Assembly (NCBI GenBank): GCA_902777005.1 | Contig: CACYSB010000012.1 | Span: 1-64,000 of the forward strand | Length of the DNA stretch: 64,000 nucleotides | DNA from: an uncultured Bacteroidota bacterium | Lineage (GTDB): Bacteria; Bacteroidota; Bacteroidia; Bacteroidales; P3 | Reading direction: 5' to 3' | Part shown: one piece after another, positions 35,239 through 43,440 of the stretch | How positions within the stretch are numbered: position 1 is the first letter of the stretch | Layout: each line of letters begins with the position of its first letter | Notes under the pieces: model-generated | Told to the model about the DNA's origin: nothing | The model's input: only the letters and a program-made list of their open reading frames with translations | Databases searched by the model: none | Translations under genes and position numbers: made by a program

Positions 35239-36515
35239 TTATGTTTCAATATTTGGAAACCTATACCACATTCCAGACATCGGCGTCCGACACAGTATTT
35301 ATTATAAAGCTGCAACAGAGCTTGACTCTCCGCAGCATTCGATGGTTCTATTCCTGCCCGTTTCCAACGTCGCATTACTGCATTATCTTCTGCAGGCAAC
35401 TGCTCAAGCAAATCTATTGCTTGGTCTTTGTATTTATCCTGATCATGCTCTATTCCGTAAATGAAAAGTAACGGTACCCATGCGTTTATTATCAGCATCT
35501 GGGACTGCATTCTACCTATTCGCTTCACCAATGATTTATCTGTCGGTTTATCGAATTTATAGTGACTATCCCAATATTCGGATGCATGTTGGTCAAACAG
35601 TTTCTCTAATTCTTTAGCATTTGTTGCATTCAGCAATGTGGCAAATAAGTTAGACGTCGTCGACAAAAGCTGCGCAAATTGACTTATGCGAATTGTAGGA
35701 AAACTTGATGGTCTAAGACAGTAAAACTTCCACAAATACCCACCAATAGGGTTCAACGCAGCAGCTCCTCCAATAGCATTGTAGTCAGCTTGCAGTATCC
35801 GAGGATAGTCGTCTTCAAAGTAACCTTCAAGCAACCCAGCCTGTCCCATAAGCAAGGCCTCAACTCGCTGTGGATCATCTTTCCATCTATATAGCAACCT
35901 TTGATCTGTAGCTTTGGCGAGGAGTTCGAACGGCAAGGCATTTACCTTACCGCCAAAATAACGCGCCATAAGCCAGTAGCAAGTCTGCTCCCATCCACCT
36001 CGACTCTCATCAAGCAACCTTTTAACCACTTCTGTTTTTGCCGATATACGTTCTATGGTCAATCGTTCCATAAAAGACTTCAGCACAAACTCCGATACTT
36101 CGCCCAACATTCCGCTGCAAGGTACTTCATCGTCGCCAGCGGGTCGTACCAAGGCATCATAATTTGCAATCAGTGATGGATGGAGATATTTTTTTAGTTC
36201 TAACGTTGGCGGCACACGTCCGTTCTGCAAAGTAATCTCACAATCTTGTTCATACACCACATGCAGAACAATGTTGTTATAAGCCTTATCCTCCATGTGG
36301 TGGTGAGCTTTCCAGTCTGACGTTCGCACATGAACCTCCACGTTTCCAACCCATTCCATATCACCAATACGCACTCTTGCATTGAAGAAGTCAGGTCCGG
36401 CATCATGATTATAATCACCTGCAAACAATACGACAACAGGCTGGCCATCAATGGTGGTCAGCCCGTGGTCGAGCAACTGATGCTGCCACACGTACTGTAG
36501 GAAGTCTTCTGTCAT
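35235..36515 (-). CDS. DUF2851 family protein
   Basis: 426 residues, soluble, no signal peptide. The N-terminus (FLQYVWQHQLLDHGLTTIDG, then GDYNHDAGPDFFNARVRIG and GNVEVHVRTSDWKAHHH) is the typical DUF2851 block, with a DxGPDFxNA motif that looks like a nuclease-type metal site; this resemblance is only by eye. The C-terminus ends in a CxxC pair (GRRCLECGIG). Function unknown. Start and stop overlap dnaJ (by 1 nt) and murF-alr (ATGA), so it is firmly within this operon. Confidence 0.82.
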   Translation of the reverse strand: MTEDFLQYVWQHQLLDHGLTTIDGQPVVVLFAGDYNHDAGPDFFNARVRIGDMEWVGNVEVHVRTSDWKAHHHMEDKAYNNIVLHVVYEQDCEITLQNGRVPPTLELKKYLHPSLIANYDALVRPAGDDEVPCSGMLGEVSEFVLKSFMERLTIERISAKTEVVKRLLDESRGGWEQTCYWLMARYFGGKVNALPFELLAKATDQRLLYRWKDDPQRVEALLMGQAGLLEGYFEDDYPRILQADYNAIGGAAALNPIGGYLWKFYCLRPSSFPTIRISQFAQLLSTTSNLFATLLNATNAKELEKLFDQHASEYWDSHYKFDKPTDKSLVKRIGRMQSQMLIINAWVPLLFIYGIEHDQDKYKDQAIDLLEQLPAEDNAVMRRWKRAGIEPSNAAESQALLQLYNKYCVGRRCLECGIGFQILKHK

Positions 36516-37666
36516 TAGTTGAACATCTCTTTCATCTTGTCAAAGAAGCCACGTTCCTGTTTCGTCGGGTTAGGCTGGAAATTTGGATGCCCGTTTAACT
36601 CATCAAGCATCTTCTTTTCCTCCTTAGTCAACGACTTGGGCACCCACACATTTAGGCACACAAGCAAGTCACCACGCCCATATCCATTGAGTACCGGCAA
36701 TCCTTTACCACGCAGACGAACCACCCTACCCGATGGTGTACCAGCATCTATCTTTATCTTAACCTTGCCGCTGAGTGTCGGTATCTCCACCGTCGCACCC
36801 TGTGCAGCCTCGCTAAAGGTGATAAATGCATTGTAATAAAGGTTGGCATCCTGACGCTCAAAGACATCATGATCCAACTCCTCAACAAGCACAATCAAAT
36901 CACCTGCTATGCCACCTCGAGGCGCAGCGTTACCCTGACCCTGCATGGCCAGTTGCATGCCATCCTGAACACCAGCCGGAATGTTTATAGTGATTATCTC
37001 GTCGCTCTTTACTATACCATCACCATGACAATCATGACACTTGTCCTTCACAACCTTGCCTTCACCTCCACAGTGCGGGCATGCGCTCTGCGTCTGCATC
37101 ATGCCCAGCATGGTACGCTTGGTCTCGGTCACCACACCAGCACCATGGCAGTGTGGACAAGTCTCCAATTTGCCGTCCTTTGACCCAGTACCGTTGCAGG
37201 TCTTGCATGGCACGTATTTACTTACCTTTATCTTTTTCTCGCAACCACGGTCTATTTCCTCAAGAGTCAACTTGACCTTGATGCGTAGATTAGTGCCCCG
37301 CAGCACACGTCGTGCGGCACCACCGCCGCCAAAACCCGTGAAACCGGTACGAAAACCACCGCCGAACAGATCACCGAAAATGCTGCCAAACTGCGAGAAT
37401 ATGTCATTCATATCCATGCCGCCCTGACCATACGCTCCATCCACTCCCGCATGACCGTACTGGTCGTAACGAGCCTTCTTGTCAGGATTGCTAAGCACAT
37501 CATATGCCTCGGCGGCCTCCTTGAACTTTTCTTCAGCCTCTTTGTCACCGGGGTTGCGATCAGGATGATACTGCAAGGCCAGCTTGCGGTATGCCTTCTT
37601 CAACTCATCCGGTGTAGCGTTTTTGTTGACGCCAAGCACTTCATAGTAGTCTCTCTTTGCTGCCAT
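36515..37666 (-). CDS. dnaJ: Chaperone DnaJ
   Basis: 383 residues. J domain with [20 protein letters not shown] and HPD (YHPDRNPGD, about residue 34), Gly/Phe-rich linker (about 75-120), four zinc-finger motifs ([32 protein letters not shown], about 150-215) and the substrate-binding C-terminus. It stimulates DnaK ATPase and delivers unfolded proteins. It follows grpE by 15 bp. dnaK is not in the window. Confidence 0.96.
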   Translation of the reverse strand: MAAKRDYYEVLGVNKNATPDELKKAYRKLALQYHPDRNPGDKEAEEKFKEAAEAYDVLSNPDKKARYDQYGHAGVDGAYGQGGMDMNDIFSQFGSIFGDLFGGGFRTGFTGFGGGGAARRVLRGTNLRIKVKLTLEEIDRGCEKKIKVSKYVPCKTCNGTGSKDGKLETCPHCHGAGVVTETKRTMLGMMQTQSACPHCGGEGKVVKDKCHDCHGDGIVKSDEIITINIPAGVQDGMQLAMQGQGNAAPRGGIAGDLIVLVEELDHDVFERQDANLYYNAFITFSEAAQGATVEIPTLSGKVKIKIDAGTPSGRVVRLRGKGLPVLNGYGRGDLLVCLNVWVPKSLTKEEKKMLDELNGHPNFQPNPTKQERGFFDKMKEMFN

Positions 37667-37681
37667 AACACATGTCTCCTA

Positions 37682-38242
37682 TTAGAATGCCACCACTACT
37701 TTTGCGTAGCGCAGTACTTTGTCGTTCAAATAATAGCCTTTCTCTACAACGTCGACCACCATACCCTTCTGCCCCTCTTCGACGGCAGGTATGCGGGTTA
37801 TTGCCTCGTGAAGATTCTCGTCAAACTTTTCACCTTTGACTTCCATGGCTTTCAACCCTTTTTGCTCGAGGATCTTCATCATTTTGTTGTAGATAAGCAA
37901 CACACCCTCGTCGTTGGCAGTGGCCGAAAGGGCACGCTCAAAGTCGTCGATGACAGGCAATATCGCCTTCATCATCTCCTTGCTGCCGTTAATTAGCAGG
38001 TCTGCTTTTTCCTGATTGGTGCGCTTGCGATAGTTCTCATATTCTGAATACAGACGCAGGTACTTGTCGTTCAATGCAGCCAGCTTTTCCCCCATCTCCT
38101 GCACTTTTTCGGCATCAGAGGGCTCTGTTTCAGGCTCTGTGGTCGTTTCGGCATCCTGCCCCTCAACCTGTTCTTCCACAGGCTGCTCTTCTTGCTTCAA
38201 TTTCTCTTCCGCTTCTGCGGTATGGTGTTCTTTTTTACTCAT
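37682..38242 (-). CDS. grpE: Nucleotide exchange factor GrpE
   Basis: 186 residues. A long acidic, Glu/Gln-rich N-terminus precedes the coiled coil (KLAALNDKYLRLYSEYENYR, near residue 55) and the beta domain with EGVLLIYNKMMKILEQKGLK and ITRIPAVEEGQKGMVVDVVE. It releases ADP from DnaK. First gene of the chaperone unit; two close palindromes lie just upstream (38283-38314). Confidence 0.95.
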   Translation of the reverse strand: MSKKEHHTAEAEEKLKQEEQPVEEQVEGQDAETTTEPETEPSDAEKVQEMGEKLAALNDKYLRLYSEYENYRKRTNQEKADLLINGSKEMMKAILPVIDDFERALSATANDEGVLLIYNKMMKILEQKGLKAMEVKGEKFDENLHEAITRIPAVEEGQKGMVVDVVEKGYYLNDKVLRYAKVVVAF

Positions 38243-38282
38243 GTCCTTGATTTATTTTCCAGCCTTTATAATAGCAAAAAGG

Positions 38283-38314
38283 CTGCCAATGGCAGTCTGA
38301 CTGACATTTTGTCA
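38283..38314 (-). promoter_or_regulatory. Twin palindromes upstream of grpE-dnaJ (possible stress operator)
   Basis: CTGCCAATGGCAG (38283-38295) and TGACATTTTGTCA (38302-38314) are two 13-bp dyads with centres 19 bp apart, 41 bp before the grpE ATG. They occupy nearly all of the 76-bp gap between the OstA-like gene and grpE. No TAnnTTTG box is visible, so they could replace it as sites for a stress regulator; this is inference. Confidence 0.5.
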
Positions 38315-38318
38315 CCAC

Positions 38319-39824
38319 TCACCACTTGAATATATCCTTTGGCGAGCGCGGCCTGCGCGCTGTCAACCACCGGAAATCTGGCAACCGCTTCATATCATCG
38401 GGCAATTCCATGACAGGGTATGTCTGCATGTCGGGCTTATCGTATGTAACAACCCTCGATGCGGCATGCGTGGTATCAAAATAGATACGCATATCGGTAC
38501 CCACCCCCACATTGGCTCCGACCAGCTGCAATGTACTGTCTGCACCCTCATCGGTGATGTAATAAACCATCTGGGCATTGCTCAGAATGTCTACATAAAG
38601 GGGATTGCCGTCACTGAAATATACCACACCTTGGCGTCCTTTGAGCTGGTTGAACTTTTCCCTGTCAACCTGCTCGACAGCAAAGCAGTCAGTGCGCAAA
38701 TATACTATCTTTACACCGGACGTGTCATGATGCAGTTCAATGGTATCCGCCGTGCACTGATAATGTTCGTACCACACCACCGGGTCACGGTATAGCGTCA
38801 GCGTGGAGTCCTGGGCATTATAAAACGCGGAGTCACACATTGCCTGTACATCGCGACGAAACACCTTCACCTTGTAGTTTGCCCTAACCGTGGCAAGATG
38901 GTTAGCGGTATCCGTGGTAAGGTAAACCGTGTCTCCGTGCAGGTAAAGTGAGTCGCCATTATCCACAAACAGCACCTGCGCACTGTCTGTGACAAACGAG
39001 AAGTGCAACTTCCTATGTGTTTCGCCATAACGCCCCGAGCAGGTGATATCGTTGTCGGTATCCTTTATCTTCACATTGCCGTATGCGCGTCCATATTCAG
39101 CTATCTCATCGTAATACAGCGTGTCGCTGTCTATCATATGACCTTGGTTTTCCACATGCGAAGCATGGTACGAACTAGCGAAACGGGTATCTGTGTTGTA
39201 TTCGCCCAGTTCGCTGTATATCGTCGACGAGTCGCTGTAGATATGTGTGGCGCTTCTGAAATGGGCGACCTTGTCGTCAGTGGTATAGACCAGTGTGTCT
39301 GTATACAGGGTCATGGTGGAGTCGGCGAGCTTCACATCATTGTAGATGTCGAAAATCTTTCTGTCTGAATTGTATTGTCCCTGACGGCTGTCGAGCGTAC
39401 GGTCCTCACTGGTGCCATGTCCCCACTCGTTGTAAAATGCCGTAGAAGTATTGCGTTCGTATGTAAGATGATTGGCCTTGAGCATATTGCCGCCGTCTAT
39501 AAGCACCACAGTATCTGCCCAGATATCAATGACACGTGTATTGCCGTCATAATATAGCCTATCGCCATAGATTGTGGTCGTGTCGCTGAGGGTGATAACT
39601 ATGTTGCGGAAAGCCGTAAAACTGTTCTGCTCGGTATCGTAATGAGCCGAGTCGGCATCCAGCCGCATGCCTTCATGAGTGGCAACAACATCTTGGTATA
39701 GTATCCACACTTCGGGACGCATGGGGTCGCGCGACCCCATGCCCGAGGTGTACTCTATCAACTTCTGAGCCTCGGCAATGACGCCGAGGCTCAGAAATAT
39801 CAATATTATCAATGTCTTTCTCAA
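38319..39824 (-). CDS. OstA/LptA-like protein
   Basis: 501 residues. Starting from TTG at 39824 gives a signal peptide (LRKTLIILIFLSLGVIAEAQ); the stop of the gene before is 8 bp upstream. A longer frame would sit inside that gene. The body is a repeated beta pattern (DADSAHYDTEQNSFTAFRNI; YGDRLYYDGNTRVIDIWADT) typical of OstA/LptA domains that form jelly-roll bridges carrying lipopolysaccharide across the periplasm. In Bacteroidota such proteins are annotated as OstA-like. It lies between gldK/J and grpE. Confidence 0.8.
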   Translation of the reverse strand: MRKTLIILIFLSLGVIAEAQKLIEYTSGMGSRDPMRPEVWILYQDVVATHEGMRLDADSAHYDTEQNSFTAFRNIVITLSDTTTIYGDRLYYDGNTRVIDIWADTVVLIDGGNMLKANHLTYERNTSTAFYNEWGHGTSEDRTLDSRQGQYNSDRKIFDIYNDVKLADSTMTLYTDTLVYTTDDKVAHFRSATHIYSDSSTIYSELGEYNTDTRFASSYHASHVENQGHMIDSDTLYYDEIAEYGRAYGNVKIKDTDNDITCSGRYGETHRKLHFSFVTDSAQVLFVDNGDSLYLHGDTVYLTTDTANHLATVRANYKVKVFRRDVQAMCDSAFYNAQDSTLTLYRDPVVWYEHYQCTADTIELHHDTSGVKIVYLRTDCFAVEQVDREKFNQLKGRQGVVYFSDGNPLYVDILSNAQMVYYITDEGADSTLQLVGANVGVGTDMRIYFDTTHAASRVVTYDKPDMQTYPVMELPDDMKRLPDFRWLTARRPRSPKDIFKW

Positions 39825-39831
39825 CGGTCGA

Positions 39832-41409
39832 TTATTTGGTACGGGAACCGAGACGGTCCATCGCGCAGCGGAAACCAATCCATGCGGTACCCTTATCCTG
39901 GTCGTAGTAACGACGAGTGCTTGACTGCAGGTAGTAGGCACGGTCTTTCCAGCTGCCACCCTTGACAACGCGAACCTTATTGTTCACCATCGACGAACTG
40001 GGAGATTCCTTCTGGTTGTCCGACTTGCGGTGATACATGTTGTTCGTCCACATATCATCCTCGCTTTCCCTGACGCCTTCCTCATACTCATCCTCACCCT
40101 CTTCCTCGTAGGCCACATCGCCGCCCTCTTCGCCTTCTTCATCGCTTTCCACCTCAGCGGGCTGCCAGCCGTCGGTACCGAGGTTGGATGCACGGTCACC
40201 ATCGAGGTAGTTGACATTGTTGGCCTGGCGGTAGTTGCGACGGTTGTAGTCAGGGTCAACCTCCTTGTAGGCAATCATACCATCTTCTCCGATAAGGACT
40301 TCACCATCCTCGTCGACATCATAGGTCTTATAGATATTACCACGGAAGGGATCGATATCGTCGGAACCACGGGGGTTGACAACCTTACGATATACATCCA
40401 TGCACCACTCGCTGACATTGCCAGCCATGTTGTACAGGCCATAGTCGTTGGGGAAATACCACTTCACGGGGCAGGTGTAGTCCCAGCCGTCGTTCAGGTT
40501 GCCGGCCACGCCCATGGCGTCACCGCGCGAACGTTTGAAGTTGGCCAGGAACTGACCGTAGTATTTCTTGTTGGCAGAACGCAGGCTCTGGCCAGCCCAA
40601 GGATAGGTCTTATGCTCCACGACGCGCTCGTCGTAGGTGTTGCCAATCATACCCAGAGCGGCAAACTCCCACTCAGCCTCTGTTGGTAGGCGATAATAGG
40701 GATAGAGAATACCGTCAGTACGACGCACACCGCGCTCTTCGCCACCAGCACTGGGGTTAAGATCCTCAAGGCCACGGCGGACTTCACCCTCATAACGGCC
40801 AGCAAGGTACACGTCGGTCTGGAAAGCATTGGAACCCAAGTTCTCCTGATCGAGCATCAATATGCCGCGGTCAACAAGGATTTTCTCGTTCAGGCGGTCG
40901 GTACGCCAGGTGCAGAACTTCATGGCCTGATCCCAACTGACACCCACCACGGGGTACTCGTCGTATGACGGGCTCTGGAAGTAATGCTCCACAAAACTCT
41001 CGCGCCAAGCCAGCTTATCGCGCCAGGCTGCGGTATCGGGGTATATCGCACGAACCTTCTCGGCATACTCTTCTCCGTACGCACGGTTCATCCAATAGAC
41101 AAACTCACGATATTGGCGGTTGTTCACCTCGCACTCGTCAATGTAGAACGACGACACGGTGACAGTGTGCGCCACATTGTCCCATTTATAGCGGGTGTCC
41201 TCGGTAACATGGCCCATGACGAATGAGCCGCCTTCTATGAACACCAATCCCGGAGCAGTACCCTGCTCACTCTCACTGGAGACCTCAAAGCCACCCCATT
41301 CAGGGTTGTTGTAGTCCCATCCGGTTGTGGTCGACCTGCCGGACTTGCCGCAGGAGGCCAGCAGCGCTATCGCCGCAACGGCCATCAATGAAAATTTGAC
41401 AATCTTCAT
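39832..41409 (-). CDS. GldK/GldJ-type lipoprotein of the type IX secretion system
   Basis: 525 residues. Lipoprotein signal (AVAAIALLASC), then a formylglycine-generating-enzyme-like (sulfatase-modifying) fold: VFIEGGSFVMGHV, FYIDECEVNNRQYREFVYWM, YPVVGVSWDQAMKFCTWRTD, RLPTEAEWEFAALG, NVSEWCMDVY, KGGSWKDRAYYLQSSTR and GFRCAM. GldK and GldJ are such lipoproteins forming the periplasmic ring of the type IX system; telling K from J needs alignment. An acidic stretch (about residues 415-450) with many Glu/Asp interrupts the fold. porP precedes it, but gldL, gldM and gldN do not follow. ATG 41409 gives the lipoprotein signal. Confidence 0.8.
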   Translation of the reverse strand: MKIVKFSLMAVAAIALLASCGKSGRSTTTGWDYNNPEWGGFEVSSESEQGTAPGLVFIEGGSFVMGHVTEDTRYKWDNVAHTVTVSSFYIDECEVNNRQYREFVYWMNRAYGEEYAEKVRAIYPDTAAWRDKLAWRESFVEHYFQSPSYDEYPVVGVSWDQAMKFCTWRTDRLNEKILVDRGILMLDQENLGSNAFQTDVYLAGRYEGEVRRGLEDLNPSAGGEERGVRRTDGILYPYYRLPTEAEWEFAALGMIGNTYDERVVEHKTYPWAGQSLRSANKKYYGQFLANFKRSRGDAMGVAGNLNDGWDYTCPVKWYFPNDYGLYNMAGNVSEWCMDVYRKVVNPRGSDDIDPFRGNIYKTYDVDEDGEVLIGEDGMIAYKEVDPDYNRRNYRQANNVNYLDGDRASNLGTDGWQPAEVESDEEGEEGGDVAYEEEGEDEYEEGVRESEDDMWTNNMYHRKSDNQKESPSSSMVNNKVRVVKGGSWKDRAYYLQSSTRRYYDQDKGTAWIGFRCAMDRLGSRTK

Positions 41410-41508
41410 ATTTACTACTTTTGTATTATTCGTTTCTGTCTCAGTAACGCAACAATCGCGTTTTTGTTTCAACATTATAATTATTTAACAAACGTTCCCA
41501 ACTTTACG

Positions 41509-42522
41509 TTAGAACGCCGGGCACTTGATGGAGCGCACCTTCTTCTTCTGCTCCGGCACGGGCAGAACGACGCCCACCGTAAACTCGTGCGCACCGGCGG
41601 TGCTATTGGCCAACTTGCTGACAGTCACGTCGTAGCTGTAGCCAACTTTGAAGTATTCCTGCTGCACACCGACTTGAAAAATAAAGGCGTCGGCGTTCTC
41701 AATGCCATTGCGGAACCATACGCCAACAATGAACGGCATCCAGTCCAGATACACGCCGTAGTTAAAGTAGTGCATGTTACCCTGATACTGGTACACAATG
41801 TTCGGCGAAATAATCGGGGTGCCAAGTCCGAGCGACGACTGGCGACGCTCTTCCTCAGACACGTTTATAAGTCCACCTGCATGGAACGTAAGTTTCATGG
41901 GCAGAGGGGCTTCCGAGTAGAATGCAACATTGGGTTGCGTCAGGTGCGAGGCGGCGACACCAGCGTACCACTTGTTGGCATAAACCACAGCACCGGCATT
42001 GAAGTCCACAGCATACTTGCTGGTCTTGTCGGGAGCCTGTGCACCAGTCTGGTAGGTGAAACCATACTGGGGATTTATCTGGTCGGGGAAACGCAGATTA
42101 TCATCCCAGCGCAAGTTGGTGTTCAACAACGACACCTGCAGACCGGCGCTGACGTTGATGCTGCGCGACACACGGAAGTTGAAAGCATACATTGCTCCAA
42201 CCATGTTGGATGTGAGTGCTCCGTGGTCACCCACACGGTCAGTCATCACCAACACACCGACACCACCATGCAAATCGTTAACATACTGGTCGTATGAAGC
42301 TGACACCGAGGTAAATGCACTCACCAATCCAGGCCATTGGCCACGATAGACAAGCGATATGCGCGGTGCCACGGCTGTTCCAGCAAAAGCAGGGTTCAAA
42401 TAAAGGGGGTTGGCGTAGAATTGCGAGAAGCCTACATCCTGTGCGCCAGCTGTAGCCGATGCCAGCAGCATCATACCCAGCAACGCCTGTTTTAGCTTCC
42501 TTTTCATCAGCATTTTAATCAT
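41509..42522 (-). CDS. PorP/SprF family type IX secretion protein
   Basis: 337 residues. Signal peptide ending TAGAQ, followed by the family opening DVGFSQFYANPLYLNPAFAG, then an outer-membrane barrel-like body (GVLVMTDRVGDHGAL; SINVSAGLQVSLLNTNLRW). PorP/SprF proteins are outer-membrane parts of the type IX system or anchors for its cargo, often next to gldK-type genes as here. Three ATGs compete (42522, 42513, 42507); 42507 (MKRKLKQ) gives the cleanest signal peptide. Gap of 99 bp to the gldK/J start. Confidence 0.85.
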   Translation of the reverse strand: MIKMLMKRKLKQALLGMMLLASATAGAQDVGFSQFYANPLYLNPAFAGTAVAPRISLVYRGQWPGLVSAFTSVSASYDQYVNDLHGGVGVLVMTDRVGDHGALTSNMVGAMYAFNFRVSRSINVSAGLQVSLLNTNLRWDDNLRFPDQINPQYGFTYQTGAQAPDKTSKYAVDFNAGAVVYANKWYAGVAASHLTQPNVAFYSEAPLPMKLTFHAGGLINVSEEERRQSSLGLGTPIISPNIVYQYQGNMHYFNYGVYLDWMPFIVGVWFRNGIENADAFIFQVGVQQEYFKVGYSYDVTVSKLANSTAGAHEFTVGVVLPVPEQKKKVRSIKCPAF

Positions 42523-42724
42523 ATTTCATGCCTATAATCGAATTGCAATATTACGAATTATTTTTTAATAATAGGCTTTTTTTGTGAAAATATTTTACAA
42601 CTATCATGGAATCAGACATATATTTTTTAACAATTGCTTATAGCAAACTCACCAAAACGGCATTTGGAGATTGTCATTATTATATTTTTCGCACTTTTGC
42701 ACAACTGTTTTTTCCAACATTTTT

Positions 42725-42823
42725 CCTCGCACCCGCTCCGTACCCGCTCCGTATCCGCTCCGACTGTTCTACGGTTTTTTGTCGGAGAAACATCGGAGAT
42801 ACTACGGCCCAATGTCGGGGAAG
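42725..42823. repeat. 11-bp phased array D
   Basis: Nine contiguous 11-bp units, all nine with CG at unit positions 4-5; the fourth unit is again CTCCGACTGTT. It sits between divergent porP and the gene at 42914. The rest of 42523-42724 is AT-rich, with a weak minus-strand -7 candidate TAATATTG (42546-42553). Confidence 0.87.
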
Positions 42824-42868
42824 ATTTGGTGTAACAAAGTTTTTTTTTCTCAATTGAAACATTTTGTG

Positions 42869-42876
42869 TATCTTTG
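42869..42876 (+). promoter_or_regulatory. -7 promoter element before the 42914 gene
   Basis: TATCTTTG matches TAnnTTTG, 37 bp before the ATG. No TTTG at -33. It starts 45 bp downstream of array D. Confidence 0.6.
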
Positions 42877-42913
42877 CACTTGGAAAAAGTGGCTCAAAAA
42901 GGCGTAAAATTCT

Positions 42914-43429
42914 ATGTTTGGCTACATTATAGTGTTTTTTGTGCTTCTGGTGCTCTTTGTCGGAGTGCCGTTGGGCATACTGTTGGCACTCACTTCGCTC
43001 ATTTACAACCGTCGTGAGCGCTCGCTGCGCAATGAAGCCGAAGCCCATCGCAAGATACTGGAGAGCACTTACGACCACATCTGGAAGGAGATAAAGCAGC
43101 ATTGCGGCCTCAAGGAAGAGGACCGGCGCTCGTTCAACAACATCTACCCCAACATTATCGACAACGACATGGACGACGACACCATGCTCAACTGGATTCT
43201 TGACTGCAATATCAACTTCGACCCTACTGAATACATGGTTGTTATGGACAATATCGCCGACGACCGCAAGCGTTTCGTGACACACCAGCGCCGTATGTTG
43301 ACCATCCTGCGCGAGCACCGCAAACTGACAGAGAAGGGGTGGCCGGTAAAATGGGTCCTCAAAAACAAGTCGGCCATACACTATGTGCCGATAGCCACAA
43401 ACTACGAACGATGGGGCAAAAGCATCTGA
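42914..43429 (+). CDS. Single-pass membrane protein, unknown
   Basis: 171 residues: one N-terminal membrane helix (residues 3-30), then a charged helical region (YNRRERSLRNEAEAHRKILE) and the tail RRMLTILREHRKLTEKG. I do not recognise the family. Topology suggests a cytoplasmic helical domain anchored to the inner membrane; some similarity in layout to LemA-like proteins is possible but not supported by motifs. First gene of an operon with GH29 and M23 genes; 11 bp separate it from the fucosidase. Confidence 0.65.
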   Translation: MFGYIIVFFVLLVLFVGVPLGILLALTSLIYNRRERSLRNEAEAHRKILESTYDHIWKEIKQHCGLKEEDRRSFNNIYPNIIDNDMDDDTMLNWILDCNINFDPTEYMVVMDNIADDRKRFVTHQRRMLTILREHRKLTEKGWPVKWVLKNKSAIHYVPIATNYERWGKSI

Positions 43430-43440
43430 TTCCAAGCCCC

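Noticed and set aside
28801..36500. Genomic island at the tRNA gene
   Set aside because: No integrase, no attachment-site repeat of the tRNA end and only housekeeping genes.
38319..39968. Longer OstA-like protein starting at 39968
   Set aside because: The extra 48 codons lie inside the gldK/J gene; TTG at 39824 gives a proper signal peptide just after the preceding stop.
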